18,076 bases of DNA from Deltaproteobacteria bacterium (GTDB lineage: Bacteria; Desulfobacterota; Desulfomonilia; UBA1062), in contig JALNWY010000057.1 in NCBI GenBank assembly GCA_023230665.1, positions 1 through 18,076 of the forward strand, in the 5' to 3' direction. The notes below the pieces were generated by a model. That model worked only from the letters and a program-made list of their open reading frames with translations. It ran no database searches and had not been told where the DNA came from. The position numbers were made by a program, and so were the translations under genes. Shown here in pieces: positions 6,582-13,460 of the stretch; the first letter of the stretch is position 1, and each line of letters opens with the position of its first letter.

Positions 6582-6904
6582 GGCCACAAAAAAACCCGCA
6601 TACCCCTTTGCCGGCCGGTAAGAGAAAAGACCAGGCGGCGCACGAAGTCCGCCTGGTGAAAATAATGGAACTACTGGAGTAACTCCTTTTTCGGCAAATC
6701 AAACTCTCATCATGAGGCCACCGATACCAAGCATCAGCAGCTCTTTGCCGGAGAACTCAAACGATAAAAGACTGCGGGATTCTTCAATCGCTTACCATGC
6801 CTCTGGAAAAAACGGGCAGCACACTTCAGAAGACGCACAATAAAACGCGGCTAGATCGAACTCACAAAAATCTCTCAAATATCAATAGTATCAGATGGTT
6901 GATC
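6582..6904. other. intergenic region with hairpins, no gene
   Basis: No coding sequence is supported here, and base composition is visibly more AT-rich than in neighbouring genes. A perfect stem ACCAGGCGG (6630-6638)/CCGCCTGGT (6649-6657) with a 10-nt loop lies about 50 bases after the lipoprotein stop. A short GGAG/CTCC hairpin with TTTTT follows at 6675-6690. Either could terminate the upstream transcript; the second is closer to a canonical + strand terminator but has only a 4-5 bp stem. Nothing else was identified. Confidence 0.4.
6630..6690 (+). terminator. probable terminator of the ZU5-like lipoprotein transcript
   Basis: There are two successive stem-loops: a 9-bp perfect stem (6630-6638 with 6649-6657), then GGAGT/ACTCC at about 6676-6686 followed directly by five T. 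The first stem is strong but lacks a U-tract on this strand; the second has the U-tract but a weak stem. Together they plausibly end the transcript from 5478-6581 before the promoter at 6905. Confidence 0.4.
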
Positions 6905-6932
6905 TTGACAATGCCCGGTGCCCTCATATCAT
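6905..6932 (+). promoter_or_regulatory. sigma70-like promoter of the CFA synthase unit
   Basis: A perfect -35 TTGACA (6905-6910), a 16-bp spacer and TATCAT (6927-6932, five of six to TATAAT). Transcription would start near 6939, leaving a leader of about 29 nt before the ATG at 6968. The leader contains a GCATG direct repeat (about 6941 and 6954) and the GAGGGGGA Shine-Dalgarno. This is the best promoter match in the window. Confidence 0.65.
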
Positions 6933-6967
6933 GAAATAGTGCATGGACATCTGCATGAGGGGGATTT

Positions 6968-8089
6968 ATGACAAAATATGATGCCCCGCGTATCATGCGG
7001 GATCTCCTTCTCACCGCGGGCATCGGGATCAATGGAAACAATCCATGGGATATCACCGTGTATCGTCAGGATTTCTACGACAGGGTCATGCGCGGCGGCG
7101 TGCTTGCCCTGGGCGAGTCCTACATGGATGGGTGGTGGGATTGCGAGGCCCTGGATCAACTGTTCGACAGGGCGCTCAGGGCCCGGCTCGACAGAATGCT
7201 CAAGGGCAGCCTCCAAGTCGCCTGGCACGCTTTCACTGCCCGGATGTTCAATCTTCAGAGGAAGGCGCGAGCTCACGAGGTGGGCAGGAGACACTACGAT
7301 ATCGGCAACGATCTCTACCACGCCATGCTGGACTCGAGGATGGTCTACACCTGCGGCTACTGGAGAGATGCGGAAAACCTCGACCAAGCCCAGGTGGCCA
7401 AGATGGACCTGGTATGCCGGAAGACAGGGATAAAGCCCGGGATGCGGGTTCTGGACCTGGGGTGCGGATGGGGCTCGTTTGCCCGGTATGCCGCAGAAAC
7501 CTATGGCGCGGAGGTCACCGGAGTCACCATATCGAAAGAGCAGGTGGCGCTGGGAAAAGAGCTCTGCAACGGTCTGCCGGTTGATATCAGGTACCAGGAC
7601 TACCGGGAGGTGACCGGGACGTTCGACCGGGTCATCTCCATCGGAATCCTGGAACACGTGGGCTACAAGAACTACCGGACCTATATGAAGGTGGTGGACA
7701 AGACCCTCAAGCACGGCGGGATCGGATTTTTCCACACCATCGGGGGCAATGTGAGCCTCACCATCAGCAACCCCTGGACCACAAAGTACATCTTTCCCAA
7801 CGGACAGGTGCCTTCGATCGCGCAGCTCGGCCAGGCCATGGAGGGGATCATGGTCATGGAAGACTGGCACAACTTCGGACCCGACTACGACCGGACCCTC
7901 ATGGCCTGGTATGAGAAGTTCGAGCAGCACTGGCCCGAGCTGAAAGACCGCTATGACGAGCGGTTTCACCGGATGTGGCGGTTCTATCTCCTGAGCTCCG
8001 CCGGTGCGTTCCGGTCCCGTTCCATACAGCTCTGGCAGGTGGTGATAACCAAGCCCGGCTCTCCGCCACCCGACTGCAGGTTCGTGTAA
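6968..8089 (+). CDS. cfa: cyclopropane-fatty-acyl-phospholipid synthase family methyltransferase
   Basis: A 373-residue SAM-dependent enzyme that transfers a methyl group to the double bond of phospholipid acyl chains at the inner face of the membrane. The N-terminal lipid-binding domain (about 1-95) contains ALGESYMDGWWDCE. HYDIGNDLYHAMLD (109-122), YTCGYW (127-132) and the SAM loop VLDLGCGWG (161-169) follow. Counting by a constant offset of ten from E. coli Cfa, the bicarbonate/active-site residues are C129, E229, H256, I258 and Y307, all present. The E. coli enzyme is 382 residues, so this one is full length. GAGGGGGA supports the ATG. A flavoprotein reductase starts 10 bases after the stop, an unusual partner that may convert a methylene or methylated product further. 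Confidence 0.93.
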   Translation: MTKYDAPRIMRDLLLTAGIGINGNNPWDITVYRQDFYDRVMRGGVLALGESYMDGWWDCEALDQLFDRALRARLDRMLKGSLQVAWHAFTARMFNLQRKARAHEVGRRHYDIGNDLYHAMLDSRMVYTCGYWRDAENLDQAQVAKMDLVCRKTGIKPGMRVLDLGCGWGSFARYAAETYGAEVTGVTISKEQVALGKELCNGLPVDIRYQDYREVTGTFDRVISIGILEHVGYKNYRTYMKVVDKTLKHGGIGFFHTIGGNVSLTISNPWTTKYIFPNGQVPSIAQLGQAMEGIMVMEDWHNFGPDYDRTLMAWYEKFEQHWPELKDRYDERFHRMWRFYLLSSAGAFRSRSIQLWQVVITKPGSPPPDCRFV

Positions 8090-8099
8090 GAGAGGGTGT

Positions 8100-9050
8100 A
8101 TGCTCGAATCGGATGTGATCGTGATCGGAGGCGGCCCTGCGGGAGCGAGCTGTGCGTGGAAGCTCAGGCAGTACGGCCGGGAGGTCGCTGTCCTCGACAA
8201 GGAGACCTTTCCCCGGGCAAAACCCTGCGCAGGCTGGATCACCCCGGCCACGTGCAGGAATCTCGACATTCAGCCCGGGGCCTATCCCTTCGGCATACTC
8301 GCCATCAGGCGCATTACTGTGCACGCCTATGGCAGGTGTTTCGCCCTGCCCACCAGGCAGTACTCCATCCGGCGCAGCGAGTTCGACTCGTGGCTCCTGG
8401 AGCGGGCCGGGGTGCCCGTGCACACCCACCGGGCGCGCACGATCCGCGAGGAAGGCCGGACATTTGTGATCGACGACGCCTTCCGGTGCCGGTTCCTGGT
8501 CGGCGCCGGGGGCACTGCCTGCCCCGTATACGCGACCTTTTTCCGCGACAGGAGGCCCCGGCCCAGGGAGTCCCTCATTGTGACCATGGAAGAGGAGTTC
8601 GCCTGCCCCGGCGCCGATCCCGTAAGCCGGCTATGGTTTTTCGAAGAGGGTCTTCCCGGCTATGCCTGGTATGTCCCCAAGAGCGGGGGCTTTGTCAACG
8701 TCGGCCTGGGCGGCAAGCACCGCGGGCTCGTGGGCAGCGGCAAGGGTATCCGCGAGCACTGGGATTCGTTCGAGAAAAAACTGAGGAGGCTCTCTCTGGT
8801 CAGGGACCACGAGTTCTCGCCCCGGCGGCACGCCTATTTCATCAGGCAGGACACCGGGCCCATGCAGCTGGGCAACATCTATATCACCGGAGACGCAGCC
8901 GGTCTTGCCACCATCGACATGGGGGAGGGCATCGGTCCGGCGGTCAGGAGCGGGATCCTTGCAGCAGAGGCCATTATCTCCGGCAAGCCCTATTCACCGG
9001 CCCGGATGAGCAGGCTCAGCCTGTGGAGCTTCCTGTTTCCCATCGTATAA
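8100..9050 (+). CDS. FAD-dependent oxidoreductase, geranylgeranyl-reductase-like
   Basis: A 316-residue flavoprotein of the geranylgeranyl reductase/PHBH-like group, whose members saturate C=C bonds in isoprenoid or lipid chains or oxidise aromatic substrates. The Rossmann motif GGGPAG is at 10-15, followed by FPRAKPCAG (37-45), the P-R-x-K-x-C-x-G segment of geranylgeranyl reductases. RRSEFDSWLL is at 91-100, GYAWYVPKSGGFVNVGLG at 187-204, and the second FAD contact GDAAG at 264-268 is followed by GEGIGPAVRSG (275-285). It is shorter than typical family members (about 380-400 residues), mainly at the C-terminus. GAGAGGG precedes the ATG. It is co-transcribed with the CFA-type methyltransferase (10-bp gap), so its substrate is probably a membrane acyl chain or the methyltransferase product (inference). 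Confidence 0.85.
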   Translation: MLESDVIVIGGGPAGASCAWKLRQYGREVAVLDKETFPRAKPCAGWITPATCRNLDIQPGAYPFGILAIRRITVHAYGRCFALPTRQYSIRRSEFDSWLLERAGVPVHTHRARTIREEGRTFVIDDAFRCRFLVGAGGTACPVYATFFRDRRPRPRESLIVTMEEEFACPGADPVSRLWFFEEGLPGYAWYVPKSGGFVNVGLGGKHRGLVGSGKGIREHWDSFEKKLRRLSLVRDHEFSPRRHAYFIRQDTGPMQLGNIYITGDAAGLATIDMGEGIGPAVRSGILAAEAIISGKPYSPARMSRLSLWSFLFPIV

Positions 9051-9124
9051 ACCAGGAGGCAAAGGATACCTTTTACCGGCACCTCCCCGTATTGCCCCTG
9101 AGGCATATGCGATTATTCTTATCT

Positions 9125-9158
9125 GCGGCAGCCAGTCTCTCCCTTCCGACTGTGCCGC
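9125..9158. terminator. stem-loop between convergent genes
   Basis: GCGGCA (9125-9130), bulge GC, CAGTC (9133-9137), a 10-nt loop, GACTG (9148-9152) and TGCCGC (9153-9158) form an 11-bp stem with a 2-nt bulge. It lies between the stop of the flavoprotein (9050) and the stop of the minus-strand MBL gene (9194), where a bidirectional terminator is expected. Neither side has a good U-tract, so it is a probable 3'-end element rather than a canonical terminator. Confidence 0.45.
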
Positions 9159-9193
9159 GATCCCGGGTTTCTTCACAGGCGTACCCTTCGCCC

Positions 9194-10024
9194 TCATTTG
9201 AGGGCGTCTCCGGGAGGTGTATCTTCCTGCGCGAGAATGCTGTCGATCACGTGCTGCTTTGAGAAATGGGCTGCGCTCAGGTAATGCATGGCCCCTTCGA
9301 GCCCCAGGATCCTCGTCCTGATTTCCCGGGGAGGATATCCTTTGCGGTGGAGATCCATGACCCGTGCTTGAAGATTCTCCATGAACCCGATCTTTGCCCC
9401 CAGGGCCTCCCTGCCGTTCTCGACCCTGCCCTTGAGCGCGCAGAAGATCGTGGAGAAATCGAGCGGGAAAAGTCGCTTCAGTGACGAGAGGATGAGTGGA
9501 AAGTCCTCGTCACGCCTCAGATAACGGATGGTCTTCCCGCAGAAGAGATCCCCGGTGAAGAGCCAACCCTCGTTCGGCTCCAGCATGCACGCATGATCGG
9601 GCGAATGTCCGGGGGTGTGGATGACCCGGAAAACGTGGTCGGAAAGCTCGATGGAATCGCCCAGAGGTGCGGCCCGTGAAGGGTCGGGGCATCCCCAGAC
9701 CACTCGCTGGTAGAGCCTGAGCCCGATTCTGACCGGGTCGGCGATAAAAGGCAGGGTCTCTTCCGGGGCGTATGCAACCGCGCCGAATACCCGCCTGATC
9801 ATCGCGTTGTTCCCGATATGGTCCTCGTGATGGTGTGTGTTGACGATCGTGGTGATGCATCTGCCCGCCAGCGCGTCCATGAACTCGCGGCGTGCATGGA
9901 CGGCCCCGGTGTCGAAGAGCGTGTCCCCCACCAGAAAGGCATGGACCGTATACGGCACATACGGCCCCATGCTTCGGCCCATGAGAAAACCCGTGACCTC
10001 TCCCCACTTCCTGACCCGTATCAT
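9194..10024 (-). CDS. MBL-fold metallo-hydrolase
   Basis: A 276-residue metallo-beta-lactamase-fold protein. The metal motif H64-x-H66-x-D68-H69 (HHHEDH) is followed by H140 in HTPGHSPDH and the bridging D159 in FTGDLF. The last family histidine, normally in a GHG-like segment, is not evident near CALKGRVENG, so one metal site may be altered. The C-terminal part is a helical extension of the type seen in glyoxalase II-like and other thioester or lactone hydrolases. No signal peptide is seen, so it is probably cytoplasmic. Its ATG overlaps the stop of the upstream marR gene (TCAT at 10021-10024 on the + strand), making a coupled two-gene operon in which the regulator likely controls the hydrolase. 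The substrate is unknown. Confidence 0.85.
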   Translation of the reverse strand: MIRVRKWGEVTGFLMGRSMGPYVPYTVHAFLVGDTLFDTGAVHARREFMDALAGRCITTIVNTHHHEDHIGNNAMIRRVFGAVAYAPEETLPFIADPVRIGLRLYQRVVWGCPDPSRAAPLGDSIELSDHVFRVIHTPGHSPDHACMLEPNEGWLFTGDLFCGKTIRYLRRDEDFPLILSSLKRLFPLDFSTIFCALKGRVENGREALGAKIGFMENLQARVMDLHRKGYPPREIRTRILGLEGAMHYLSAAHFSKQHVIDSILAQEDTPPGDALK

Positions 10025-10503
10025 GGCCTGCCTCTCCCGGACATGGACCTTTGCCCTTCCATGAGCACTTCGGCGGACTTGAGGTTTGCCAGGATCCTCT
10101 CGAGCATGGCTTCAAACGCATCCACCTCGGCCTTTGAGAAACCGGCATAACCGAGCGAGGTCATCTCTTGAGACACGCGGGCATAAACGTCCTGAAGCTC
10201 CCGGTTCTTTGCCGTGAGCCGGATGTGTATCCTCCGGCGGTCTTCCCCGGATGGGACGCGGGTGACATGACCGGAACGCTCCAGGACATCGAGCATGGCC
10301 GTGAGGGTGGATTTTTTCAGTGAGGTCATGGCTGCGAGATCCCGGATCGGCACATCGTCTCTTCTCCACAGGGCAAAGAGGATCCTCCCCTGCGAGGGGG
10401 TGATGTCGTGAATGCCGTGGTCCCTGAGCAGCCTGGAGAAGATGCGGCCCGATATCTGGTGCATCTGCGCGATGAGAAACGCCCCTTTCCTCGCGTGCTT
10501 CAT
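10021..10503 (-). CDS. MarR-family transcriptional regulator
   Basis: A 160-residue winged helix-turn-helix protein. Residues about 38-105 carry the MarR core: TPSQGRILFALWRRDDVPIR, the recognition helix region MTSLKKSTLTAMLDVLERSG and the wing GEDRRRIHIRLTAKN, which is close to the usual D-x-R motif. N- and C-terminal helices provide dimerisation. Length is typical. The gene is read from a divergent intergenic region with a 12-bp perfect palindrome (10553-10564) inside its own predicted promoter, which suggests autorepression. The reverse complement of 10504-10514 gives a GGAGG-type Shine-Dalgarno just before the start. Its stop overlaps the start of the MBL hydrolase, the likely regulated target. 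Ligand is unknown. Confidence 0.9.
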   Translation of the reverse strand: MKHARKGAFLIAQMHQISGRIFSRLLRDHGIHDITPSQGRILFALWRRDDVPIRDLAAMTSLKKSTLTAMLDVLERSGHVTRVPSGEDRRRIHIRLTAKNRELQDVYARVSQEMTSLGYAGFSKAEVDAFEAMLERILANLKSAEVLMEGQRSMSGRGRP

Positions 10504-10548
10504 CCCTTGTCCTCCCTGGAAACAGACGGATAAACAGTTCTAATTAAA

Positions 10549-10575
10549 ACTATACGATATCGTACAATACATCAA
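10549..10575 (-). promoter_or_regulatory. marR promoter with palindromic operator
   Basis: On the minus strand, TTGATG (10575-10570) and TATAGT (10554-10549) are separated by 15 bp, a little short but plausible. The perfect palindrome TACGATATCGTA (10553-10564) fills the spacer and touches the -10. MarR dimers usually bind palindromes of this kind, so this is a good candidate for autoregulation of the marR-MBL operon. Confidence 0.5.
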
Positions 10576-10649
10576 GCAGGATTATTCCAACAGGACACAG
10601 AGCTCTTTCAGAAGGAGCCATTGTCCAGGAGAAGCCGGGATGATATCCA

Positions 10650-10678
10650 TTGACCGGCCGAGGGATATGGAGTAGTTT
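10650..10678 (+). promoter_or_regulatory. weak sigma70-like promoter candidate for the small helical protein gene
   Basis: TTGACC (10650-10655, five of six) with a 17-bp spacer to TAGTTT (10673-10678, three of six). The poor -10 makes this tentative. It lies about 45 bases before the ATG at 10721 and is divergent from the marR promoter. Confidence 0.25.
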
Positions 10679-10720
10679 TTGGGAAATACTGTAAGTGTCA
10701 GCCCATGAAAGGAGGGAGCC

Positions 10721-10996
10721 ATGGACTCCGAAATGGAACTTGAAGCCAAAAAGGTGCTGATAAAGCGCAAACATGAGCTCCATGAAGAGACGCTGAGAAA
10801 GCTCATCGAGGAGCTGCAGTACAATCTGGCGCACTACGACAAGTTTGACGGCCTGGAGAGTATCTTCGCTCACGTGAAGACCAATACCGAAGCCCTTCTT
10901 TTCCTGTGTCAGGAGCGCAAGCGGGACAGGGACAAGCGCAAGGACCCCACCCAACCGGTCACGCCGATTCCCCCGCAGGGATCGGATCTCGAATAG
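10721..10996 (+). CDS. small charged helical protein of unknown function
   Basis: A 91-residue protein with a strong start: GGAGGG sits six bases before the ATG. Residues about 1-70 are a highly charged, probably coiled-coil helix pair (EMELEAKKVLIKRKHELHEE, then LRKLIEELQYNLAHYDKFDG and ESIFAHVKTNTEALLFLCQE). Residues 65-78 are strongly basic (ERKRDRDKRKDP) and the tail is Pro-rich. There is no signal peptide or membrane helix. I do not recognise the family. It is divergent from marR, separated by about 217 bases containing the MarR palindrome, and could be under the same control. The basic stretch could bind nucleic acid, but that is only suggested by composition. Confidence 0.65.
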   Translation: MDSEMELEAKKVLIKRKHELHEETLRKLIEELQYNLAHYDKFDGLESIFAHVKTNTEALLFLCQERKRDRDKRKDPTQPVTPIPPQGSDLE

Positions 10997-11361
10997 CCGT
11001 TCCGGCTGGATGTCCGCCTCTGTGTGCGCTCCTGGCGAATGCGGAGGGCATGACCTTGATGATCTGCCGGTCATTCGGGCGATCCCCTTTTTTCATGCAG
11101 GCGAAAAAGGGGGCCTTCTCCCCGTTCGCCCAGGAGAGATACCCGATCTCACGGAGCGTGGGAGAGGATGCCCCACGTCTTCTCCTCCGGCGACCGTCAC
11201 GCTCGGGGAGATGGCCCAGGCCCCTGATCCGCGTCCGGGGCCTTTGCGGATGCCTGCTCCGGAACCCCCGCGGGTTACTTCCCCGGAACAGCTTCAGGTG
11301 ATGCGCGCCGGATGACACCGGCCTTTGGGTCATTACGCAACTGAAGGATGACAGAGGGTTC
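10997..11361. other. intergenic region without a supported gene
   Basis: Open frames exist here on both strands, but they are Pro/Gly/Arg-rich, lack a Shine-Dalgarno and show no family features. One hairpin is clear: CCCCTTTTTT (11084-11093) against AAAAAGGGG (11104-11112), a 9-bp stem with a loop of about 10 nt, roughly 90 bases after the stop of the small helical gene. It may terminate that transcript, though no U-tract follows. The cysK promoter begins at the right edge. Confidence 0.4.
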
Positions 11362-11397
11362 TTTTCAAGTACGCGCAAGCACAGTATTATGTAATAC
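11362..11397 (+). promoter_or_regulatory. cysK promoter with overlapping inverted repeat
   Basis: TTTTCA (11362-11367, four of six) and TATTAT (11385-11390, five of six) are separated by 17 bp. The inverted repeat GTATTA (11384-11389), TG, TAATAC (11392-11397) overlaps the -10. A regulator bound there would block polymerase, so cysK-cysE may be repressed when cysteine or sulfide status is adequate (inference). The regulator is unknown. The leader then carries AAGGAGGTGA, an almost perfect anti-Shine-Dalgarno match, just before the ATG. Confidence 0.5.
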
Positions 11398-11430
11398 AGG
11401 GGAAAGGCCCTTAAAAAAGGAGGTGAGACC

Positions 11431-12354
11431 ATGAAGATCGCCCGCGACATGGTCGAGCTGGTGGGGAACACCCCGCTGGTAAGAATGAACAGGGTGGCAG
11501 GGGCCTGCACGGCAGAGGTGGCGGGCAAGCTCGAATTCTACAACCCCTGCTCGTCGGTCAAGGATCGCATCGGGATGAGCATGATCCTGGAGGCGGAGAA
11601 GCAGGGCCGCATCGATAAAGACACCGTGATCATCGAGCCCACGAGCGGCAATACGGGCATCGGCCTGGCATTCATGTGCGCCATCAGGGGCTACCGGCTC
11701 ATTATTACCATGCCCGAGGGCATGAGCAGGGAGCGCAGAAAGCTCCTTGCCGGGATGGGAGCCGAGCTCGTGCTCACACCCGCCTCCGAGGGGATGCGGG
11801 GCGCCATTGCCAGGGCCGAGGAACTGGCTTCTGAGCATCGCAGATCGTTCATACCCCAGCAGTTTTCCAACCCTGCGAACCCGCGGATCCACGAGACCAC
11901 CACGGCCCGCGAGATCTGGAACGACACGGACGGCCGTATCGACATCTTCGTGGCCGGCGTGGGCACCGGAGGCACTGTCACGGGGGTGGGCAGGTTCCTG
12001 AAGGCGCGCAAGCCCGGCGTGCACATCGTGGCGGTCGAACCCCAGGATTCTCCCGTGCTCTCGGGCGGCAGGCCGGGCAGCCACAAGATCCAGGGGATCG
12101 GAGCCGGATTCGTCCCGGATGTCCTCGATCGGGGCGTCATCGACGAGGTATTCACGGTAGGCTCCGATCAGGCCTTCACCATGGCGCGGCGGCTCATCAG
12201 GGAGGAGGGTATCCTCTGCGGCATATCGTCGGGCGCAAATGCCCACGCCGCCATCGAGATCGGCAAGAGACCGGGGAATGCGGGAAAGCTCATCGTGTTC
12301 GTCGTGTGCGACACTGCAGAGCGCTATCTGAGCAATCCCGAGCTTTTTCCTTGA
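11431..12354 (+). CDS. cysK: cysteine synthase A (O-acetylserine sulfhydrylase)
   Basis: A 307-residue PLP enzyme that makes L-cysteine from O-acetylserine and sulfide in the cytoplasm. ELVGNTPLVRMN (9-20) opens the fold. K44 in SSVKDRIG forms the PLP Schiff base. TSGNTGIG (71-78) is the substrate-binding Asn loop, GVGTGGTVTG (176-185) binds the PLP phosphate, and S267 in GISSGAN contacts the pyridine nitrogen. Length matches the family (about 305-325). The start has an excellent AAGGAGGTGA. cysE, which makes its substrate, follows about 155 bases later on the same strand, separated by a strong inverted repeat. Cystathionine beta-synthase or CysM are less likely given the short, unextended C-terminus. 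Confidence 0.95.
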   Translation: MKIARDMVELVGNTPLVRMNRVAGACTAEVAGKLEFYNPCSSVKDRIGMSMILEAEKQGRIDKDTVIIEPTSGNTGIGLAFMCAIRGYRLIITMPEGMSRERRKLLAGMGAELVLTPASEGMRGAIARAEELASEHRRSFIPQQFSNPANPRIHETTTAREIWNDTDGRIDIFVAGVGTGGTVTGVGRFLKARKPGVHIVAVEPQDSPVLSGGRPGSHKIQGIGAGFVPDVLDRGVIDEVFTVGSDQAFTMARRLIREEGILCGISSGANAHAAIEIGKRPGNAGKLIVFVVCDTAERYLSNPELFP

Positions 12355-12459
12355 AGCCTCCTTCCACGGCCTGCTTTTTTCAGGGCCCAAAGGGAGGGAA
12401 CACAGTCGGGTCCAGGCTTTTTTGGCTTCAAACGGTATGAAGGGCTTGCCCTTCATACC
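12351..12459 (+). repeat. nested inverted repeats between cysK and cysE
   Basis: GGTATGAAGGGC (12434-12445) and GCCCTTCATACC (12448-12459) form a perfect 12-bp stem separated by two bases. Just upstream, TTGAAGCC (12351-12358, containing the cysK stop) is complementary to GGCTTCAA (12424-12431), 65 bases apart. Two T6 runs (after CCTGC and after CCAGGC) lie between. The elements could fold into a termination or processing structure that separates cysK from cysE expression. The nature is uncertain; it may also be a small dispersed repeat. Confidence 0.5.
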
Positions 12460-12509
12460 ATTGATTGCCGGGCGCCCCAAGAGTCCGGGATGTTCAACCG
12501 AGGTTGAAG

Positions 12510-13460
12510 GTGGAACACGACAGGCAGACAGAGCTGATCAGGACAGAGAAGACCATACACAAGGTTGTGGACGAGCTGTGCAGACCCGAATCCTACGAAG
12601 GGGTCTACCAGAAGCCCACACAGGACAAGGTCATGCCCTCCATCGACGCGCTCACCGAGTTTGTGGAGCGGCTGCGCAGGGTGATTTTCCCGGGATATTT
12701 CAGTGATTCAGAGGTCTCCCTGGAGAGCATGCCCTATATCCTGGGAAACCACCTGGAGAAGGCGGAGAGGATTCTCTCCGAGCAGATCAAGAGGGGATAC
12801 GGGTTCTCCTGCGAGATCACCTACGGGCAGGCGTTCATCGAATGCGAGGAGCGATCGCGCACCCTGTCACGGGAGTTCATTACCACGATCCCCCGGATCA
12901 GGAGCCTTCTGGCATCCGACGTAGTGGCCGCCTACGAGGGCGACCCGGCGGCCAGAAGCATAGGCGAGGCGATTTTCTCGTATCCCAGCATCAAGGCCAT
13001 GACCAACTACCGGATCGCCCATGAGCTCTACCGCCTGGGCGTGGAGATCATTCCCCGGATCATCACCGAGATGGCCCACTCCCAGACCGGCATCGACATC
13101 CATCCTGGGGCGGCCATCGGCGAGCGATTCTTCATCGACCACGGCACGGGCACGGTGATTGGAGAGACCTGCGAGATCGGACGGAACGTCCGGCTCTACC
13201 AGGGCGTCACTCTGGGCGCGGTGAGCTTTCCCAGAGACGATTCCGGAAGGCTGGTCAAGGGCATTCCCCGGCATCCCATCGTGGAGGACAATGTCATCAT
13301 CTATTCCGGCACCACCATCCTGGGCCGGGTGCGCATCGGCACGGGCTCGGTCATCGGCGGCAATGTCTGGCTCACCAGCGATGTGCCCCCCCACGCCCGG
13401 GTGGTGCAGGAAAAGCATGCCCAGTCGGTGATCATGACCACACAGGAAGAGATGGAATGA
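12510..13460 (+). CDS. cysE: serine O-acetyltransferase
   Basis: A 316-residue left-handed beta-helix acetyltransferase making O-acetylserine from serine and acetyl-CoA, the first step of cysteine synthesis. I chose the GTG at 12510 because GAGG lies six bases before it; a TTG at 12465 is in frame but has no Shine-Dalgarno and lies just past the inverted repeat. Residues 1-160 are the helical N-terminal domain. The hexapeptide repeat region starts near 180, with TGIDIHPGAAIGERFFIDHGTGTVIGET (D196 and H198 in DIHPG; H211 in DHGTG is the catalytic His equivalent) and ends with GGNVWLTSDVPPHARVV. It is longer than E. coli CysE (273), like the EpsC/long-form enzymes. It does not end in the Ile typical of CysK-binding forms (tail ...TQEEME). 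Its stop overlaps a degraded gene start. Confidence 0.92.
   Translation: MEHDRQTELIRTEKTIHKVVDELCRPESYEGVYQKPTQDKVMPSIDALTEFVERLRRVIFPGYFSDSEVSLESMPYILGNHLEKAERILSEQIKRGYGFSCEITYGQAFIECEERSRTLSREFITTIPRIRSLLASDVVAAYEGDPAARSIGEAIFSYPSIKAMTNYRIAHELYRLGVEIIPRIITEMAHSQTGIDIHPGAAIGERFFIDHGTGTVIGETCEIGRNVRLYQGVTLGAVSFPRDDSGRLVKGIPRHPIVEDNVIIYSGTTILGRVRIGTGSVIGGNVWLTSDVPPHARVVQEKHAQSVIMTTQEEME

Noticed and set aside
6929..8269. 446-residue minus-strand open frame across the CFA gene
   Set aside because: It is antisense to a clearly identified, fully conserved enzyme; long antisense frames are common in GC-rich DNA.
11010..11315. Open frame of about 100 residues between the small helical gene and cysK
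   Set aside because: It has no ribosome binding site, is Pro/Gly/Arg-rich, shows no recognisable domain and contains the 11084-11112 hairpin.
12465..12509. TTG at 12465 as the cysE start
   Set aside because: It has no Shine-Dalgarno and lies six bases after the perfect inverted repeat; the GTG at 12510 has a correctly placed GAGG and keeps the full conserved domain.
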